DNA of 64,000 nucleotides from Sulfitobacter maritimus (lineage in GTDB: Bacteria; Pseudomonadota; Alphaproteobacteria; Rhodobacterales; Rhodobacteraceae). Positions 21,257 to 30,789 of the stretch are shown here, piece after piece. Positions within the stretch are counted from its first letter, which is position 1, and each line of letters begins with the position of its first letter. The notes beneath the pieces are model-generated. The model saw only the letters and a list, made by a program, of their open reading frames with translations. It was not told the DNA's origin and made no database searches. The stretch lies in NCBI RefSeq assembly GCF_013346665.1, contig NZ_JABVBB010000021.1, positions 1 through 64,000 of the forward strand. Direction: 5' to 3'. The position numbers and the translations under genes are program-made.

Positions 21257-21997
21257 ATGTCCTTAGACACTCCGCAAGACAGCCCACAAGTGACCTTTAA
21301 CCGCGTCATGCTCAAGATTTCGGGGGAGGCGCTGATGGGGGATCAAAGCTACGGCCTGCATCCGCCGACCGTGGAACGGATCGCCCGCGAAGTGCAATCG
21401 GTACACGACCTAGGCGTTGAGATTTGTATGGTCATCGGTGGCGGCAATATCTTCCGCGGGCTGCAGGGCTCGGCGCAGGGGATGGAGCGGACCACGGCAG
21501 ACTACATGGGTATGCTCGCTACTGTGATGAACGCGCTGGCGATGCAATCGGCGCTTGAGGGTCTGGGCATCCACACCCGCGTGATCTCAGCCATCACCAT
21601 GAACGAAGTGGCGGAGCCTTACATTCGCCGCCGCGCCGTGCGCCACCTCGAAAAGAAACGGGTTTGCATCTTTGCCGCGGGCACCGGCAACCCCTATTTT
21701 ACCACCGACACCGCCGCGACCCTGCGCGCCAATGAGATGTCCTGCGAGGCGATCTTTAAAGGCACCAAGGTGGATGGTGTCTATGACAAAGACCCCGCCA
21801 AGTTCCCGGATGCGAAGCGCTATGAGACCGTGAGCTATGATGACGTGCTGCAAAAGCGTTTGGGTGTGATGGACGCCTCGGCCATTGCCTTGGCCCGCGA
21901 CAACAACCTGCCGATCATCGTCTTCTCGCTGGATGAGCCGGATGGGTTCAAAGGCATCTTGGCCGGTCAAGGCACCCATACGCGGGTGCAGGGCTGA
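21257..21997 (+). CDS. pyrH: Uridylate kinase PyrH
   Basis: UMP kinase phosphorylates UMP to UDP in pyrimidine nucleotide synthesis and is typically hexameric and GTP-activated. The amino-acid-kinase fold is shown by [10 protein letters not shown] at the start, GGGNIFRG for phosphate binding, and the [12 protein letters not shown] and [11 protein letters not shown] motifs near the end. At 246 aa it is of standard length. It precedes frr, the widely conserved pyrH-frr-uppS-cdsA-dxr order, and starts the long plus-strand envelope gene run. Confidence 0.97.
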   Translation: MSLDTPQDSPQVTFNRVMLKISGEALMGDQSYGLHPPTVERIAREVQSVHDLGVEICMVIGGGNIFRGLQGSAQGMERTTADYMGMLATVMNALAMQSALEGLGIHTRVISAITMNEVAEPYIRRRAVRHLEKKRVCIFAAGTGNPYFTTDTAATLRANEMSCEAIFKGTKVDGVYDKDPAKFPDAKRYETVSYDDVLQKRLGVMDASAIALARDNNLPIIVFSLDEPDGFKGILAGQGTHTRVQG

Positions 21998-22134
21998 GGT
22001 TGCACTTGTGCGGCGCAGGGCATCTTCGCGCCGCGCTTGTCAATGTGCGCTGGTCATTCGACCCGTCGATGTTTTATACCCGCAGCAAAGCCGTGCCTTG
22101 GCACGACCACAGTCAGACCACAGGATGAGACCCC

Positions 22135-22701
22135 ATGTCAGATGAATTCATGCTCGATACCGATGATCTTGAACGGCGGATGAACGGCGCGATTGCCTCT
22201 TTGCGGACGGAATTCGCCTCTCTGCGCACGGGCCGGGGTTCGGCCTCTATGCTAGAGCCGGTGATGGTGGAAGCCTACGGTCAGATGACACCGGTCAACC
22301 AAGTTGGCACCGTAAACGTGCCAGAGCCGCGCATGGTGACGATCAATGTCTGGGACAAAGGTCTTGTCGGCAAAGTCGAAAAGGCGATCCGCGAGAGCGG
22401 GTTGGGTATTAACCCGCAGCTGAACGGCACGATCATCATGCTGCCGATCCCTGAACTGAACGAAGAGCGCCGCACGCAGCTGACCAAAGTGGCCGGGCAA
22501 TATGCCGAAAGCGCCCGCGTTTCGATCCGTAACATCCGCCGTGACGGGATGGACCAGATCAAAAAGGCCAAGAACGACGGTCAGATGTCTGAGGACGACC
22601 AGAAAATCTGGGAAGACGAAGTGCAGGCTCTGACCAACCGGTTTATCACAACGATTGATGAGCAGCTTGAGACGAAACAGGCCGAGATCATGCAAGTCTG
22701 A
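22135..22701 (+). CDS. frr: Ribosome recycling factor
   Basis: RRF splits the post-termination ribosome together with EF-G. The 188-aa protein shows the RRF signatures [14 protein letters not shown] near residue 28, [20 protein letters not shown], and [17 protein letters not shown] in the long three-helix bundle. It is separated from pyrH by 137 bp and followed 54 bp later by uppS. Confidence 0.97.
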   Translation: MSDEFMLDTDDLERRMNGAIASLRTEFASLRTGRGSASMLEPVMVEAYGQMTPVNQVGTVNVPEPRMVTINVWDKGLVGKVEKAIRESGLGINPQLNGTIIMLPIPELNEERRTQLTKVAGQYAESARVSIRNIRRDGMDQIKKAKNDGQMSEDDQKIWEDEVQALTNRFITTIDEQLETKQAEIMQV

Positions 22702-22755
22702 TGCCTTGCCCGCCACGGCGGGGAGAGGCGCAAACTTGAAGGAGAAGGTCAGACG

Positions 22756-23493
22756 ATGAGCACCGCCGAAATCCAAACAGAAACGATTCCCGGTGGGCCG
22801 CGTCATGTCGCGATCATCATGGACGGCAATGGCCGTTGGGCCACCCAACGCGGGCGGCCCCGGCTCTTTGGGCATCACGCTGGCGCCAAACGCGTGCGCG
22901 AAATCGTTGAGGCCTGCCCGGATGTCGGGGTCGAATATTTGACGATCTTTGCCTTCTCGACCGAGAATTGGAAACGCACACAGGTCGAAGTGGCAGGGCT
23001 TATGTCGCTGTTTCGGCGCTATATTTCCAAGGAAATGCGCAGCTTAAGCGAATATGGCGCGCGCGTGCGCTTTATCGGGGACCGTGACCGGCTGGATAAC
23101 AAGCTCATCAAACTGATGGGCGAGCTTGAAGCAACGACTGCCCATAACACCCGCATTAACCTGACCATCGCGCTGAACTACGGCGGCCGCGATGAGGTCG
23201 CGCGGGCGACGCACCGTTTGGCCCAAGATGTGGCACACGGCAGGCTTGATCCGGACTCAGTGGACGAAGAGACCCTGCCGCGCTACCTCGACACCCATGT
23301 CCTGCCGGACCCTGATCTGGTGATCCGCACCAGCGGGGAGGCACGGATTTCGAATTTTCTGCTCTGGCAATCGGCCTATGCGGAATATGAATTTATTGAC
23401 ACGCTCTGGCCGGACTTCACGCGCGAGGAGTTCACCAAGCTCTGCGCCGCTTACGGCGGTCGTGACAGGCGGTTCGGTGCGGTCAAGACCTGA
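22756..23493 (+). CDS. uppS: Undecaprenyl diphosphate synthase (cis-prenyltransferase)
   Basis: UppS condenses isopentenyl diphosphate units onto farnesyl diphosphate to make the C55 lipid carrier for peptidoglycan and O-antigen. The signature HVAIIMDGNGRWA contains the catalytic Asp23. TIFAFSTENWKR and the C-terminal DLVIRTSGEARISNFLLWQSAYAE motif bind substrate. Its 245 aa is normal. An AAGGAGAAGGTC ribosome binding site precedes ATG 22756. It overlaps no neighbour but is clearly in the frr-cdsA-dxr operon. Confidence 0.97.
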   Translation: MSTAEIQTETIPGGPRHVAIIMDGNGRWATQRGRPRLFGHHAGAKRVREIVEACPDVGVEYLTIFAFSTENWKRTQVEVAGLMSLFRRYISKEMRSLSEYGARVRFIGDRDRLDNKLIKLMGELEATTAHNTRINLTIALNYGGRDEVARATHRLAQDVAHGRLDPDSVDEETLPRYLDTHVLPDPDLVIRTSGEARISNFLLWQSAYAEYEFIDTLWPDFTREEFTKLCAAYGGRDRRFGAVKT

Positions 23494-23504
23494 GGAGAGC
23501 TGCC

Positions 23505-24296
23505 ATGAAATCACCTGAACAATGGTCCGACCTACGGGCGCGGATGCTCTCAGCCACAGCGATGATCCTTGTGGGGCTCTTGGGTATCTGGTTTGGCGGC
23601 GTGGTGTTTCACCTGTTGGTGGCGCTCATTTGCGGCATGATGGTGTGGGAACTCGTCAGCATGTTGCGCGGGCCGGGGCAGGCGGAATCCTGGCAGTTGG
23701 GTTTGGTGACTGGCGTGGCTGTTTTGGCGTCGGTCTATTTGCCGGTGGGCTTTGGCCTGCCGTTGTTGCTGGCACCGGCGCTGTTGGGCTTCGCGTTGCT
23801 GAGCGGTAACCGCACGATCTACATGAGTTTCACTGCGCTGATCCTGCTTGCCGGTTTTGGTTTGATCCAACTGCGCGATGACATGGGCTTTGGCTGGCTC
23901 ATGTGGCTGGTGTTGGTGGTGGTCGTGACCGATGTAGTAGGCTATTTCGCGGGCCGTGCGATTGGCGGGCCGAAGTTTTGGCCCAAGGTCAGCCCCAAGA
24001 AAACTTGGTCCGGCACGGCGTCGGGCTGGATTGGTGCCGCGCTGGTAGGCCTGATCTTTAGCTTCAACACCGGGTTCGGGATGCAGCTGGTGGGCATTTC
24101 CATCGCGCTGTCGATGGCCTCGCAGATGGGCGATATGGCGGAATCAGGCATGAAACGCAAAATGGGCGTCAAGGACAGCTCGGCGCTGATCCCCGGCCAC
24201 GGCGGGCTGCTAGACCGCTTTGACGGAATGCTGGGGGCGGCAGTGTTCTTGCTGATGGTCGGCCCGATGATCGGCTTTCCGCCGGGGCTGAACTAA
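23505..24296 (+). CDS. cdsA: Phosphatidate cytidylyltransferase CdsA
   Basis: CdsA makes CDP-diacylglycerol from phosphatidate and CTP, the branch point for all phospholipids. The 263-aa polytopic membrane protein has several hydrophobic helices from residue 20 on and the signature KRKMGVKDSSALIPGHGGLLDRFDGMLGA near the C-terminus, whose acidic residues bind metal and CTP. A PKFWPKVSPKKTWSG segment lies before it. It follows uppS by 11 bp and precedes dxr by 6 bp. Confidence 0.95.
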   Translation: MKSPEQWSDLRARMLSATAMILVGLLGIWFGGVVFHLLVALICGMMVWELVSMLRGPGQAESWQLGLVTGVAVLASVYLPVGFGLPLLLAPALLGFALLSGNRTIYMSFTALILLAGFGLIQLRDDMGFGWLMWLVLVVVVTDVVGYFAGRAIGGPKFWPKVSPKKTWSGTASGWIGAALVGLIFSFNTGFGMQLVGISIALSMASQMGDMAESGMKRKMGVKDSSALIPGHGGLLDRFDGMLGAAVFLLMVGPMIGFPPGLN

Positions 24297-24302
24297 GCTC
24301 TT

Positions 24303-25484
24303 ATGTCGCGCAAAATCTCGATACTAGGTGCCACCGGGTCCATCGGTCAGAACACGATTGATCTGATCCGTCGTGATCCTGCGGGCTATGATGTGGTGGC
24401 GCTGACCGGGGCGGGCAATATCGCGCAGCTGGCTGAGGATGCGATCGCGCTAAAGGCCGATGTGGCCGTAACCGCGCGCGAAGACCTGTTGGACGATCTG
24501 CGCGATGCGCTTGCAGGCAGCGGCGTTGAGGCGGCTGCGGGGGCCGAGGCGATCACCGAGGCTTCGACCCGCCCCGCCGATTGGGTCATGTCGGCCATCG
24601 TCGGGGCTGCGGGCTTAGCACCCGGACTCGCAGCGCTGCAACAGGGCGGCACACTGGCCTTGGCAAATAAGGAATCTTTGGTCTGCGCAGGTGCCTTGAT
24701 GCTGGGCGAGGCCGAGCGGCACGGGGCCACGATCCTGCCCGTCGACAGCGAACATTCCGCCGTCTTTCAGGCGCTGGTGGGTGAAGACATAGCCGCTGTT
24801 GAGCGCATCATTATCACCGCCAGTGGTGGGGCCTTTCGCGATTGGCCGCTCGAAGACCTGCCGAATGCGACGCTCGATCAGGCGTCGAACCATCCCAATT
24901 GGGACATGGGCCAGCGCATTACGATCGACTCGGCGTCGATGTTTAACAAAGCGATGGAAGTCATTGAAACGCGGGAGTTTTTCGGCGTCTCGCCTGAAAG
25001 CATCGAAGTGCTGGTGCATCCGCAGTCCATGATCCACGCGCTGGTGGGCTTTTGCGATGGCGGGCTGATGGCCCATGTCGGCCCGCCCGATATGCGCCAT
25101 GCGATTGGCTATGCGCTGCACCACCCGCAACGCGCGCATTTGCCGGTCGAACGGCTTGATCTGGCCCGCATCGGCCAGTTGGATTTCACCGCGCCGGATG
25201 ACGCCCGCTGGCCCGCGCTGCGGCTGGCGCGTGAGGTCATGGCGGCGGGTGGTTTGATGGGCGCTGTGTTTAACGCGGCCAAAGAAGTGGCGCTGGACGG
25301 GTTCATTGCCGGACAGTTGCGCTTTACCCAGATGGCCGAGATCGTCGAAGAGGTGCTCGACGCCCGCGCTGAAGAGGCCGCACAGGGGCGGGGGCGCGAC
25401 GCTATGACACTTGATCTGGTGGCGCAGGCAGACCATCTCGCACGCAAGGCCGCTTGGGCCGCAATTCAAAAAAGGGCAGGGTAG
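24303..25484 (+). CDS. dxr: 1-deoxy-D-xylulose 5-phosphate reductoisomerase
   Basis: Dxr is the second enzyme of the MEP pathway and converts DXP to MEP with NADPH, supplying the isoprenoids used by the neighbouring uppS. The Rossmann motif GATGSIGQNT is at residues 9-18. LANKESLVCAG, PVDSEHSAVFQ and ITASGGAFRDWP hold the metal and substrate residues, and NHPNWDMGQRITIDSASMFNK completes the active site. Length 393 aa is typical. Confidence 0.97.
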   Translation: MSRKISILGATGSIGQNTIDLIRRDPAGYDVVALTGAGNIAQLAEDAIALKADVAVTAREDLLDDLRDALAGSGVEAAAGAEAITEASTRPADWVMSAIVGAAGLAPGLAALQQGGTLALANKESLVCAGALMLGEAERHGATILPVDSEHSAVFQALVGEDIAAVERIIITASGGAFRDWPLEDLPNATLDQASNHPNWDMGQRITIDSASMFNKAMEVIETREFFGVSPESIEVLVHPQSMIHALVGFCDGGLMAHVGPPDMRHAIGYALHHPQRAHLPVERLDLARIGQLDFTAPDDARWPALRLAREVMAAGGLMGAVFNAAKEVALDGFIAGQLRFTQMAEIVEEVLDARAEEAAQGRGRDAMTLDLVAQADHLARKAAWAAIQKRAG

Positions 25485-25488
25485 TAGC

Positions 25489-26841
25489 TTGGACATTATG
25501 GGGTTTTTGCCGGAGTTCGGCGGGCTGATCTGGACGATACTGGCCTTTGTCGTGGCGCTGTCGGTGATCGTGGCGGTGCATGAGTACGGGCATTATATCG
25601 TGGGGCGCTGGACCGGGATCAAGGCCGATGTGTTCAGTCTGGGCTTTGGCCCGGTGCTGTTTTCACGGGTCGACAGGCGCGGCACGCGCTGGCAGTTCGC
25701 GCTGCTGCCTTTTGGCGGCTACGTCAAATTTGCAGGCGATTCCAACGCGGCCTCGGGCAAGGATGAAACCGCGATGGAGGCCTTGGCCGAAGACCCTGAA
25801 GCGCTGCGCCACACGATGCATGGCGCGCCGCTCTATGCCCGCGCGCTGACCGTGGCGGCGGGGCCGGTGTTTAACTTTGTCATGTCGATCCTAATTTTCT
25901 TTGCCGTCGCCATGACGGCAGGCACCGCGCGCGATCCGTTGACCGTGGGCGAGATGCGCGATCTGCCGGGGGCCGCTTTTGAGCTGCAAGAGGGCGACGT
26001 GCTGCGCGCAGTCGAAGGCACACCGGTGCCGTCTTTTGCCGAACCGGGCGCCTATGACAGCTTTGTTAGCGCTTTGCCGCAGGAGCCGGTGCTGGAATAT
26101 GACGTGACCCGCGACGACACTGACCTGACCGTTGATGGCCCCTATCTGCTGCCCGCTTTGGTGAGCAGCGTGGTGCCGCAATCGGCGGCGCAGACGGCAG
26201 GGCTGCGCGGGGGCGACGTGATCACGGCCATTGATGGGCGCGAGGTTTTCGCCTTTGGTCAGTTAAAAGAAGCCGTTGAAGCCTCTGACGGCGCGGCTTT
26301 GTTGCTCACCGTATGGCGGCAGGGCGAAACGCTGGAGTTTACGCTGATCCCGAAAGCCACGGATGAGCCACAGCCAGATGGCAGCTTTAAGCGCAACCTG
26401 CGGATTGGCATCGTGGGCGGCATGGCCTTCACCCCGGCAACGGATACGCCGGGCGTGGGCGAAGCCTTTGGCGCCGGGTTGGACAACACTTGGCGCATCA
26501 TCACCGGCTCAATCTCGGGTCTGCGTGAGATGATCGTGGGCAATATCAGCACCTGTAACCTGAGCGGCCCGGTGGGCATCGCCCAGACCTCGGGCGCGAT
26601 GGCGAGCCAAGGGGCGCAGTCGTTCATCTATTTCATCGCGGTGCTGAGCACGGCGGTGGGGCTGTTGAACCTCTTCCCGATCCCGGCGCTGGATGGGGGG
26701 CATCTGGTGTTCTATGCCTATGAGGCCGTGACAGGTAAGCCGCCAAGCGATGGGGCGCTACGGGTATTAATGACCATCGGGATCGCTATGGTGCTGACCC
26801 TGATGCTCTTTGCCCTTGGGAATGATCTGTTCTGTCCGTAA
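25489..26841 (+). CDS. rseP: RIP metalloprotease RseP (site-2 protease)
   Basis: RseP cleaves membrane-embedded anti-sigma factors and signal peptide remnants. The zinc motif HEYGH is at about residues 31-35 in the first membrane helix, and the distal metal ligand is in NLFPIPALDGGHL. Periplasmic PDZ segments lie between them (TAGLRGGDVITAIDG). I chose TTG 25489, which gives the N-terminus MDIMGFLPEFGG and a GGGCAGGG ribosome binding site; ATG 25498 is the alternative. It begins four bases after dxr. Confidence 0.95.
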   Translation: MDIMGFLPEFGGLIWTILAFVVALSVIVAVHEYGHYIVGRWTGIKADVFSLGFGPVLFSRVDRRGTRWQFALLPFGGYVKFAGDSNAASGKDETAMEALAEDPEALRHTMHGAPLYARALTVAAGPVFNFVMSILIFFAVAMTAGTARDPLTVGEMRDLPGAAFELQEGDVLRAVEGTPVPSFAEPGAYDSFVSALPQEPVLEYDVTRDDTDLTVDGPYLLPALVSSVVPQSAAQTAGLRGGDVITAIDGREVFAFGQLKEAVEASDGAALLLTVWRQGETLEFTLIPKATDEPQPDGSFKRNLRIGIVGGMAFTPATDTPGVGEAFGAGLDNTWRIITGSISGLREMIVGNISTCNLSGPVGIAQTSGAMASQGAQSFIYFIAVLSTAVGLLNLFPIPALDGGHLVFYAYEAVTGKPPSDGALRVLMTIGIAMVLTLMLFALGNDLFCP

Positions 26842-26852
26842 GGATGAAAACG

Positions 26853-26881
26853 GGGGGCGTTTGATTGGATCTGACGCCCCC
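26853..26881 (+). terminator. GC-rich hairpin after rseP (possible attenuator)
   Basis: An 8-bp stem GGGGGCGT / ACGCCCCC with a 13-base loop lies just after the rseP stop. No T-run follows, so it may be a stability hairpin or partial terminator rather than a strong one. Confidence 0.45.
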
Positions 26882-26982
26882 GCCGTGCGCTTGGGGTTGA
26901 TTGCCCGCAAAAAGCCACATTCTAACAAAATTGCGCCGCATTCATCCCGCATACTGCTGTTTTCTATGGTGAGGAGGCAGTC

Positions 26983-27108
26983 ATGCACGCACTTCAAGGA
27001 TCATACCGTGGGCTTGGCCTGTTGCTGGACCTGAACTGGGACCGTGGGTTCTTTGTTCTGGCGATTGCAGCGGCGCTGTCTGCCGGAGCGTTCGTCGCTT
27101 CCCTCTAA
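26983..27108 (+). CDS. Small membrane protein, 41 aa
   Basis: This short frame between rseP and bamA encodes MHALQGSYRGLGLLLDLNW followed by a hydrophobic segment (FFVLAIAAALSAGAFVASL) that makes one membrane helix. A strong ribosome binding site (GAGGAGG, seven bases before ATG) supports translation. The amphipathic start followed by one helix is typical of conserved tiny inner-membrane proteins. I cannot name a function. Its position suggests a link with envelope assembly. Confidence 0.65.
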   Translation: MHALQGSYRGLGLLLDLNWDRGFFVLAIAAALSAGAFVASL

Positions 27109-27268
27109 GCTGGTTCGCGGCAAGCTATAGTCAGGCTTGCCGTATCTTGTCATGCTGGCGCCCGTTACCGCATGATATCGTGTAAATTTCCCCCCGTTGC
27201 TTTTGACAAACCCTATTAACCTGCGTAGTCAGGTTGGCAATCAATGTCGTAAAAAACGGGTCGGTGTC

Positions 27269-29653
27269 ATGGGACTGAGGAACGAGGGCAGAAAGCCCAT
27301 CGAGTGGGCGCAGCGCAGCAACGTTAGCAAGACCCTGCGGGGGGCATCGCTGTGTGTGATGCTGTCGGTGGCTTGGCTGGTGCCGGGCAGCGAGACGGTG
27401 GCGCAGCAATATCAGTTCAACACGGTGGTCATCGAAGGCAATCAGCGCATCAATGACGGCGCGATCCTGACGCGGGCTGGCATCGGACGGGGGCAGCCGG
27501 TTTCGGGCGGTCAGTTGAACGATGCCTATCAGAACCTGCAAAACTCCGGCCTGTTTGAATCCGTGGCGATTGAGCCGCGTGGCGGCACGCTGGTCATCAC
27601 CGTGGTCGAGCTGCCGACGCTGAACCGGGTGAGCTTTGAGGGCAACCGCCGCATCAAGGACGAGATGCTGGCGGAGTTGATCGGCTCGACTGAACGGCGG
27701 GTGTTCAACCCCAACCAAGCCGAGCAAGACGCCGCCGCCATTGCCGAAGCCTATAGCAACGAAGGCCGCCTGTCGGCCCGCGTGCAGCCGCGCATCATTC
27801 GGCGCGATCAGAACCGTGTCGATCTGGTGTTTGAAATCTTTGAAGGCGACAACGTTGAAGTTGAGCGTCTGAGCTTCGTCGGCAACCGCGTCTATTCGGA
27901 CCGCCGTTTGCGCCGTGTGCTTGGCACCAAACAGGCGGGGCTGTTCCGCCGCCTGATCAAGCGCGACACTTTTGTTGAGGGCCGGGTCGAAGCCGACAAG
28001 CAGATGCTGCGCGATTTCTACCTGTCCCGCGGCTATATCGACATGCGCACCGAGGCGGTGAACGCCGAGCTGACCCGCGAGCGTGACGGTGTTTTCGTGG
28101 CCTATAACATCACCGAAGGCCAACAATTCCGCTTTGGCCAAGTTTCACTGGAATCCCAGATTCCCGGTCTGAACGCAGCGGCTTACCGCGAGATCCTCAA
28201 GATCCGTCCGGGGGTGATCTATTCGCCCACGCTGATCGAGAACGACATCGCCCGTCTGGAGCGCCAAGCCATCCGTGACGGCATCGACTTCCTGCGCGTT
28301 GAGCCGGTGATCGACCGCAACGAGCGTGATCTGTCGCTGAACGTGACCTATAAGCTGACCCGCGGTGAGCGTATCTTTGTCGAACGGATCGACATTGAGG
28401 GCAACACCACCACGCTCGACCGCGTGATCCGGCGCGAGTTCGACAGTGTTGAGGGCGACCCTTTCAACCCGCGTGAAATTCGTCAGGCGGCGGAACGCAT
28501 CCGCGCCTTGGGCTATTTTGAAACTGCCGAGGTCAATGCCCGCCAAGGGTCGAGCCCGGAGCAGGTCATTGTCGATGTGGATGTGGTCGAACAGCCTACC
28601 GGCTCGCTGAACTTTGGTGGCTCGTTCTCCAACAACGATGGCATCGGTGTTGCGGTGAGCTTTCAGGAAAACAACTTCCTTGGGCGCGGGCAGAAGCTGA
28701 ACCTGTCCATCTCCACCGCTGAGGACGCAACGCGCTACGGGTTGAACTTTGTCGAGCCGCGCTTTTTGGGCCGTGATGTGGCGCTTGGGCTGAAGCTGGA
28801 CTATGCCGAGACGAACTCCTCCTATTCCAGCTATGACACCGAACGGCTCGTCTTCCAGCCCAGCCTGCGTTTCCCGGTAAGTGAGAATGGCCGGATGGCT
28901 GTGCGCTATACGCTCGAAGGCATTGAGATGCTGGAGCGGGATGAGCCTACAGGCACCCCGCCAACCACACCTCAGACCAATAGTGCCACGATCCAGAACG
29001 AGATCAACGCCGGCGCGTTGTTCTCCTCTTCCATCGGGTACACCTACACCTATGACACCCGCCGCACCGGGTTGGACCCGACGCAGGGGATGCTGTTTGA
29101 ATTTGGTCAGGACTTCGCGGGTCTTGGCGGCGACAACAAATTCATCAAGACTTCGGCAAAGATTGCCGGTGAAAAACGCCTGTTCAACGAGGATGTGGTT
29201 CTGCGTGCCACGCTTGAGGGCGGGGCACTGGCGTGGAACAGCGGCACCAACCGTGCGGTGGACCGGTTCATACTCAGCCCGTCGATCATGCGCGGCTTTG
29301 AGCCGGGCGGCATTGGCCCGCGTGATACGAGCAACGGAGCCGACGACCCGCTGGGCGGCAACTTCTTTGCCGTGGCGCGGTTTGAGGCGGAGTTCCCGCT
29401 GGGTCTGCCCGAAGAATACGGGATTTCGGGTGGCGTCTTTTATGACGTAGGCAACCTGTGGGATCTGAGCGATGTGGACACCTCCGGCGGCACCATCGTC
29501 GGCGAAGATGGCTCGTTCCGCCACGTGGTTGGCGTCTCGCTCTTCTGGGACACGCCGCTGGGGCCGTTGCAGTTCAACGTCTCTGACGCGCTCAAGAAAG
29601 AGAGCTTCGACAAGGAGCAGAGCTTTGAGATCACCCTGCGCACGACGTTCTAA
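27269..29653 (+). CDS. bamA: Outer membrane protein assembly factor BamA
   Basis: BamA folds and inserts beta-barrel proteins into the outer membrane. After an N-terminal region with a signal sequence (SLCVMLSVAWLVPGSETVAQ) come five POTRA repeats, the first at YQFNTVVIEGNQRINDGAIL and the last at IFVERIDIEGNTTTLDRVIRREF. The Bac_surface_Ag barrel follows, with GFEPGGIGPR as the conserved RGF-like lid loop. The frame is open to 27197; ATG 27269 is chosen because it leaves a normal signal peptide (794 aa). Confidence 0.96.
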   Translation: MGLRNEGRKPIEWAQRSNVSKTLRGASLCVMLSVAWLVPGSETVAQQYQFNTVVIEGNQRINDGAILTRAGIGRGQPVSGGQLNDAYQNLQNSGLFESVAIEPRGGTLVITVVELPTLNRVSFEGNRRIKDEMLAELIGSTERRVFNPNQAEQDAAAIAEAYSNEGRLSARVQPRIIRRDQNRVDLVFEIFEGDNVEVERLSFVGNRVYSDRRLRRVLGTKQAGLFRRLIKRDTFVEGRVEADKQMLRDFYLSRGYIDMRTEAVNAELTRERDGVFVAYNITEGQQFRFGQVSLESQIPGLNAAAYREILKIRPGVIYSPTLIENDIARLERQAIRDGIDFLRVEPVIDRNERDLSLNVTYKLTRGERIFVERIDIEGNTTTLDRVIRREFDSVEGDPFNPREIRQAAERIRALGYFETAEVNARQGSSPEQVIVDVDVVEQPTGSLNFGGSFSNNDGIGVAVSFQENNFLGRGQKLNLSISTAEDATRYGLNFVEPRFLGRDVALGLKLDYAETNSSYSSYDTERLVFQPSLRFPVSENGRMAVRYTLEGIEMLERDEPTGTPPTTPQTNSATIQNEINAGALFSSSIGYTYTYDTRRTGLDPTQGMLFEFGQDFAGLGGDNKFIKTSAKIAGEKRLFNEDVVLRATLEGGALAWNSGTNRAVDRFILSPSIMRGFEPGGIGPRDTSNGADDPLGGNFFAVARFEAEFPLGLPEEYGISGGVFYDVGNLWDLSDVDTSGGTIVGEDGSFRHVVGVSLFWDTPLGPLQFNVSDALKKESFDKEQSFEITLRTTF

Positions 29654-29657
29654 ACCA

Positions 29658-30233
29658 ATGCGCGGGACGGTTGCCGCTCTCGCATTTTTGCTGGCCGGGG
29701 TCACCCCCGGCCACACCCAGCCCGCTCCTGTTAATGACGGCGCGCCTGCGGCCCCTATGGCGGTGCAGAGCCCGGTCCTGACCATTGATTCTGAACGCAT
29801 GTTCCGCGAAAGCGCCTTTGGCCAGCGCGTGAACCGCGAGATTGACGCGCAAAGCGCTGAATTGGCGGCAGAAAACCGTGAGATTGAGGCCCGTTTGGAG
29901 GCCGAAGAACGCGCTTTGACCGAAAAGCGTGCAACGCTTGAGCCAAAAGAGTTCCGCGCCTTGGCGGATGCCTTTGACCAAAAGGTCCAGCGCACCCGCA
30001 GTGAGCAGGCCGCGAAAAACCGCGCGTTGGGCGACCGTCTCGACCGCGCCCGCGAAGATTTTCTCGAAGCGGCGGTTCCGGTTTTGGAACAGTTGATGCG
30101 CAACTCTGATGCGGCCGTGATCCTTGAGCGGCGGCGGGTTTTCGTGTCATCCACGGCCATCGAAGTGACGGATGAGGCGATTACCCTGTTGGATGAGACC
30201 ATCGGCAGTGGTCTGTCGGAAAACGCGGATTGA
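29658..30233 (+). CDS. skp: OmpH/Skp-family periplasmic chaperone
   Basis: Skp holds unfolded outer-membrane proteins on their way to BamA. The protein has a signal peptide (MRGTVAALAFLLAGVTPGHTQ) and a long helical coiled coil from about residue 55 (NREIDAQSAELAAENREIEARLEAEERALTEKR shortened) typical of the tentacles, ending in a conserved hydrophobic tail. ATG 29658 lies four bases after the bamA stop, so the pair is co-translated. At 191 aa it is slightly longer than E. coli Skp. Confidence 0.85.
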   Translation: MRGTVAALAFLLAGVTPGHTQPAPVNDGAPAAPMAVQSPVLTIDSERMFRESAFGQRVNREIDAQSAELAAENREIEARLEAEERALTEKRATLEPKEFRALADAFDQKVQRTRSEQAAKNRALGDRLDRAREDFLEAAVPVLEQLMRNSDAAVILERRRVFVSSTAIEVTDEAITLLDETIGSGLSENAD

Positions 30234-30318
30234 GCGGCGGGGTGATCTTGTCGCACGCTTGCTCCTTTGCGCGTGAATTGGTAGCCATCCCGTTAGCCCC
30301 TGAGACAAAGGACACCCC

Positions 30319-30789
30319 ATGACCGAAGAGTTGCTGCGTGCCGACATTCAACTGATCCAGCGCATTCTGCCGCATCGTTATCCATTTTTGCTGGTGGATA
30401 AGGTAGAAGAGATCAACGGCACCACCTCGGCTGTTGGCTATAAAAACGTCACCATGAACGAGCCGCATTTTCAGGGCCACTTCCCCGGCACGCCAATCAT
30501 GCCGGGGGTGACCATTGTCGAGGCGATGGCCCAGACCGCAGGTGTCATGGTCGGTGCGGCTCTTGGCATGGAAGACCGCAACATGCTGATTTACTTCATG
30601 TCGATCGATAAATGTAAGTTCCGCCGCAAGGTCGGCCCCGGCGATGTGCTGCGGATGGATTTGCAAACCCTGCGCGGCAAGCCGGGCGCGAAGATTTGGA
30701 AATTTGGCGGTGTTGCCACCGTCGAAGGTGAAATGGCCGCCGAGGCTGAGTTCATGGCGATGATGGACCTACCACAGGACGCGGCATGA
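30319..30789 (+). CDS. fabZ: 3-hydroxyacyl-ACP dehydratase FabZ
   Basis: FabZ removes water from beta-hydroxyacyl-ACP in fatty acid elongation. The hot-dog fold carries catalytic His54 in [13 protein letters not shown] and Glu68 in VTIVEAMAQ, and the N-terminal [13 protein letters not shown] motif is canonical. Length 156 aa. Its stop overlaps the lpxA start (ATGA), linking the hydroxyacyl-ACP pool to lipid A synthesis. lpxD, which often lies just before fabZ, is absent here. Confidence 0.97.
   Translation: MTEELLRADIQLIQRILPHRYPFLLVDKVEEINGTTSAVGYKNVTMNEPHFQGHFPGTPIMPGVTIVEAMAQTAGVMVGAALGMEDRNMLIYFMSIDKCKFRRKVGPGDVLRMDLQTLRGKPGAKIWKFGGVATVEGEMAAEAEFMAMMDLPQDAA

Noticed and set aside
28145-30256. 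703-aa open frame on the minus strand
   Set aside because: It is antisense to bamA and skp, has no recognisable domain, and arises from high-GC codon bias. The plus-strand genes are certain.
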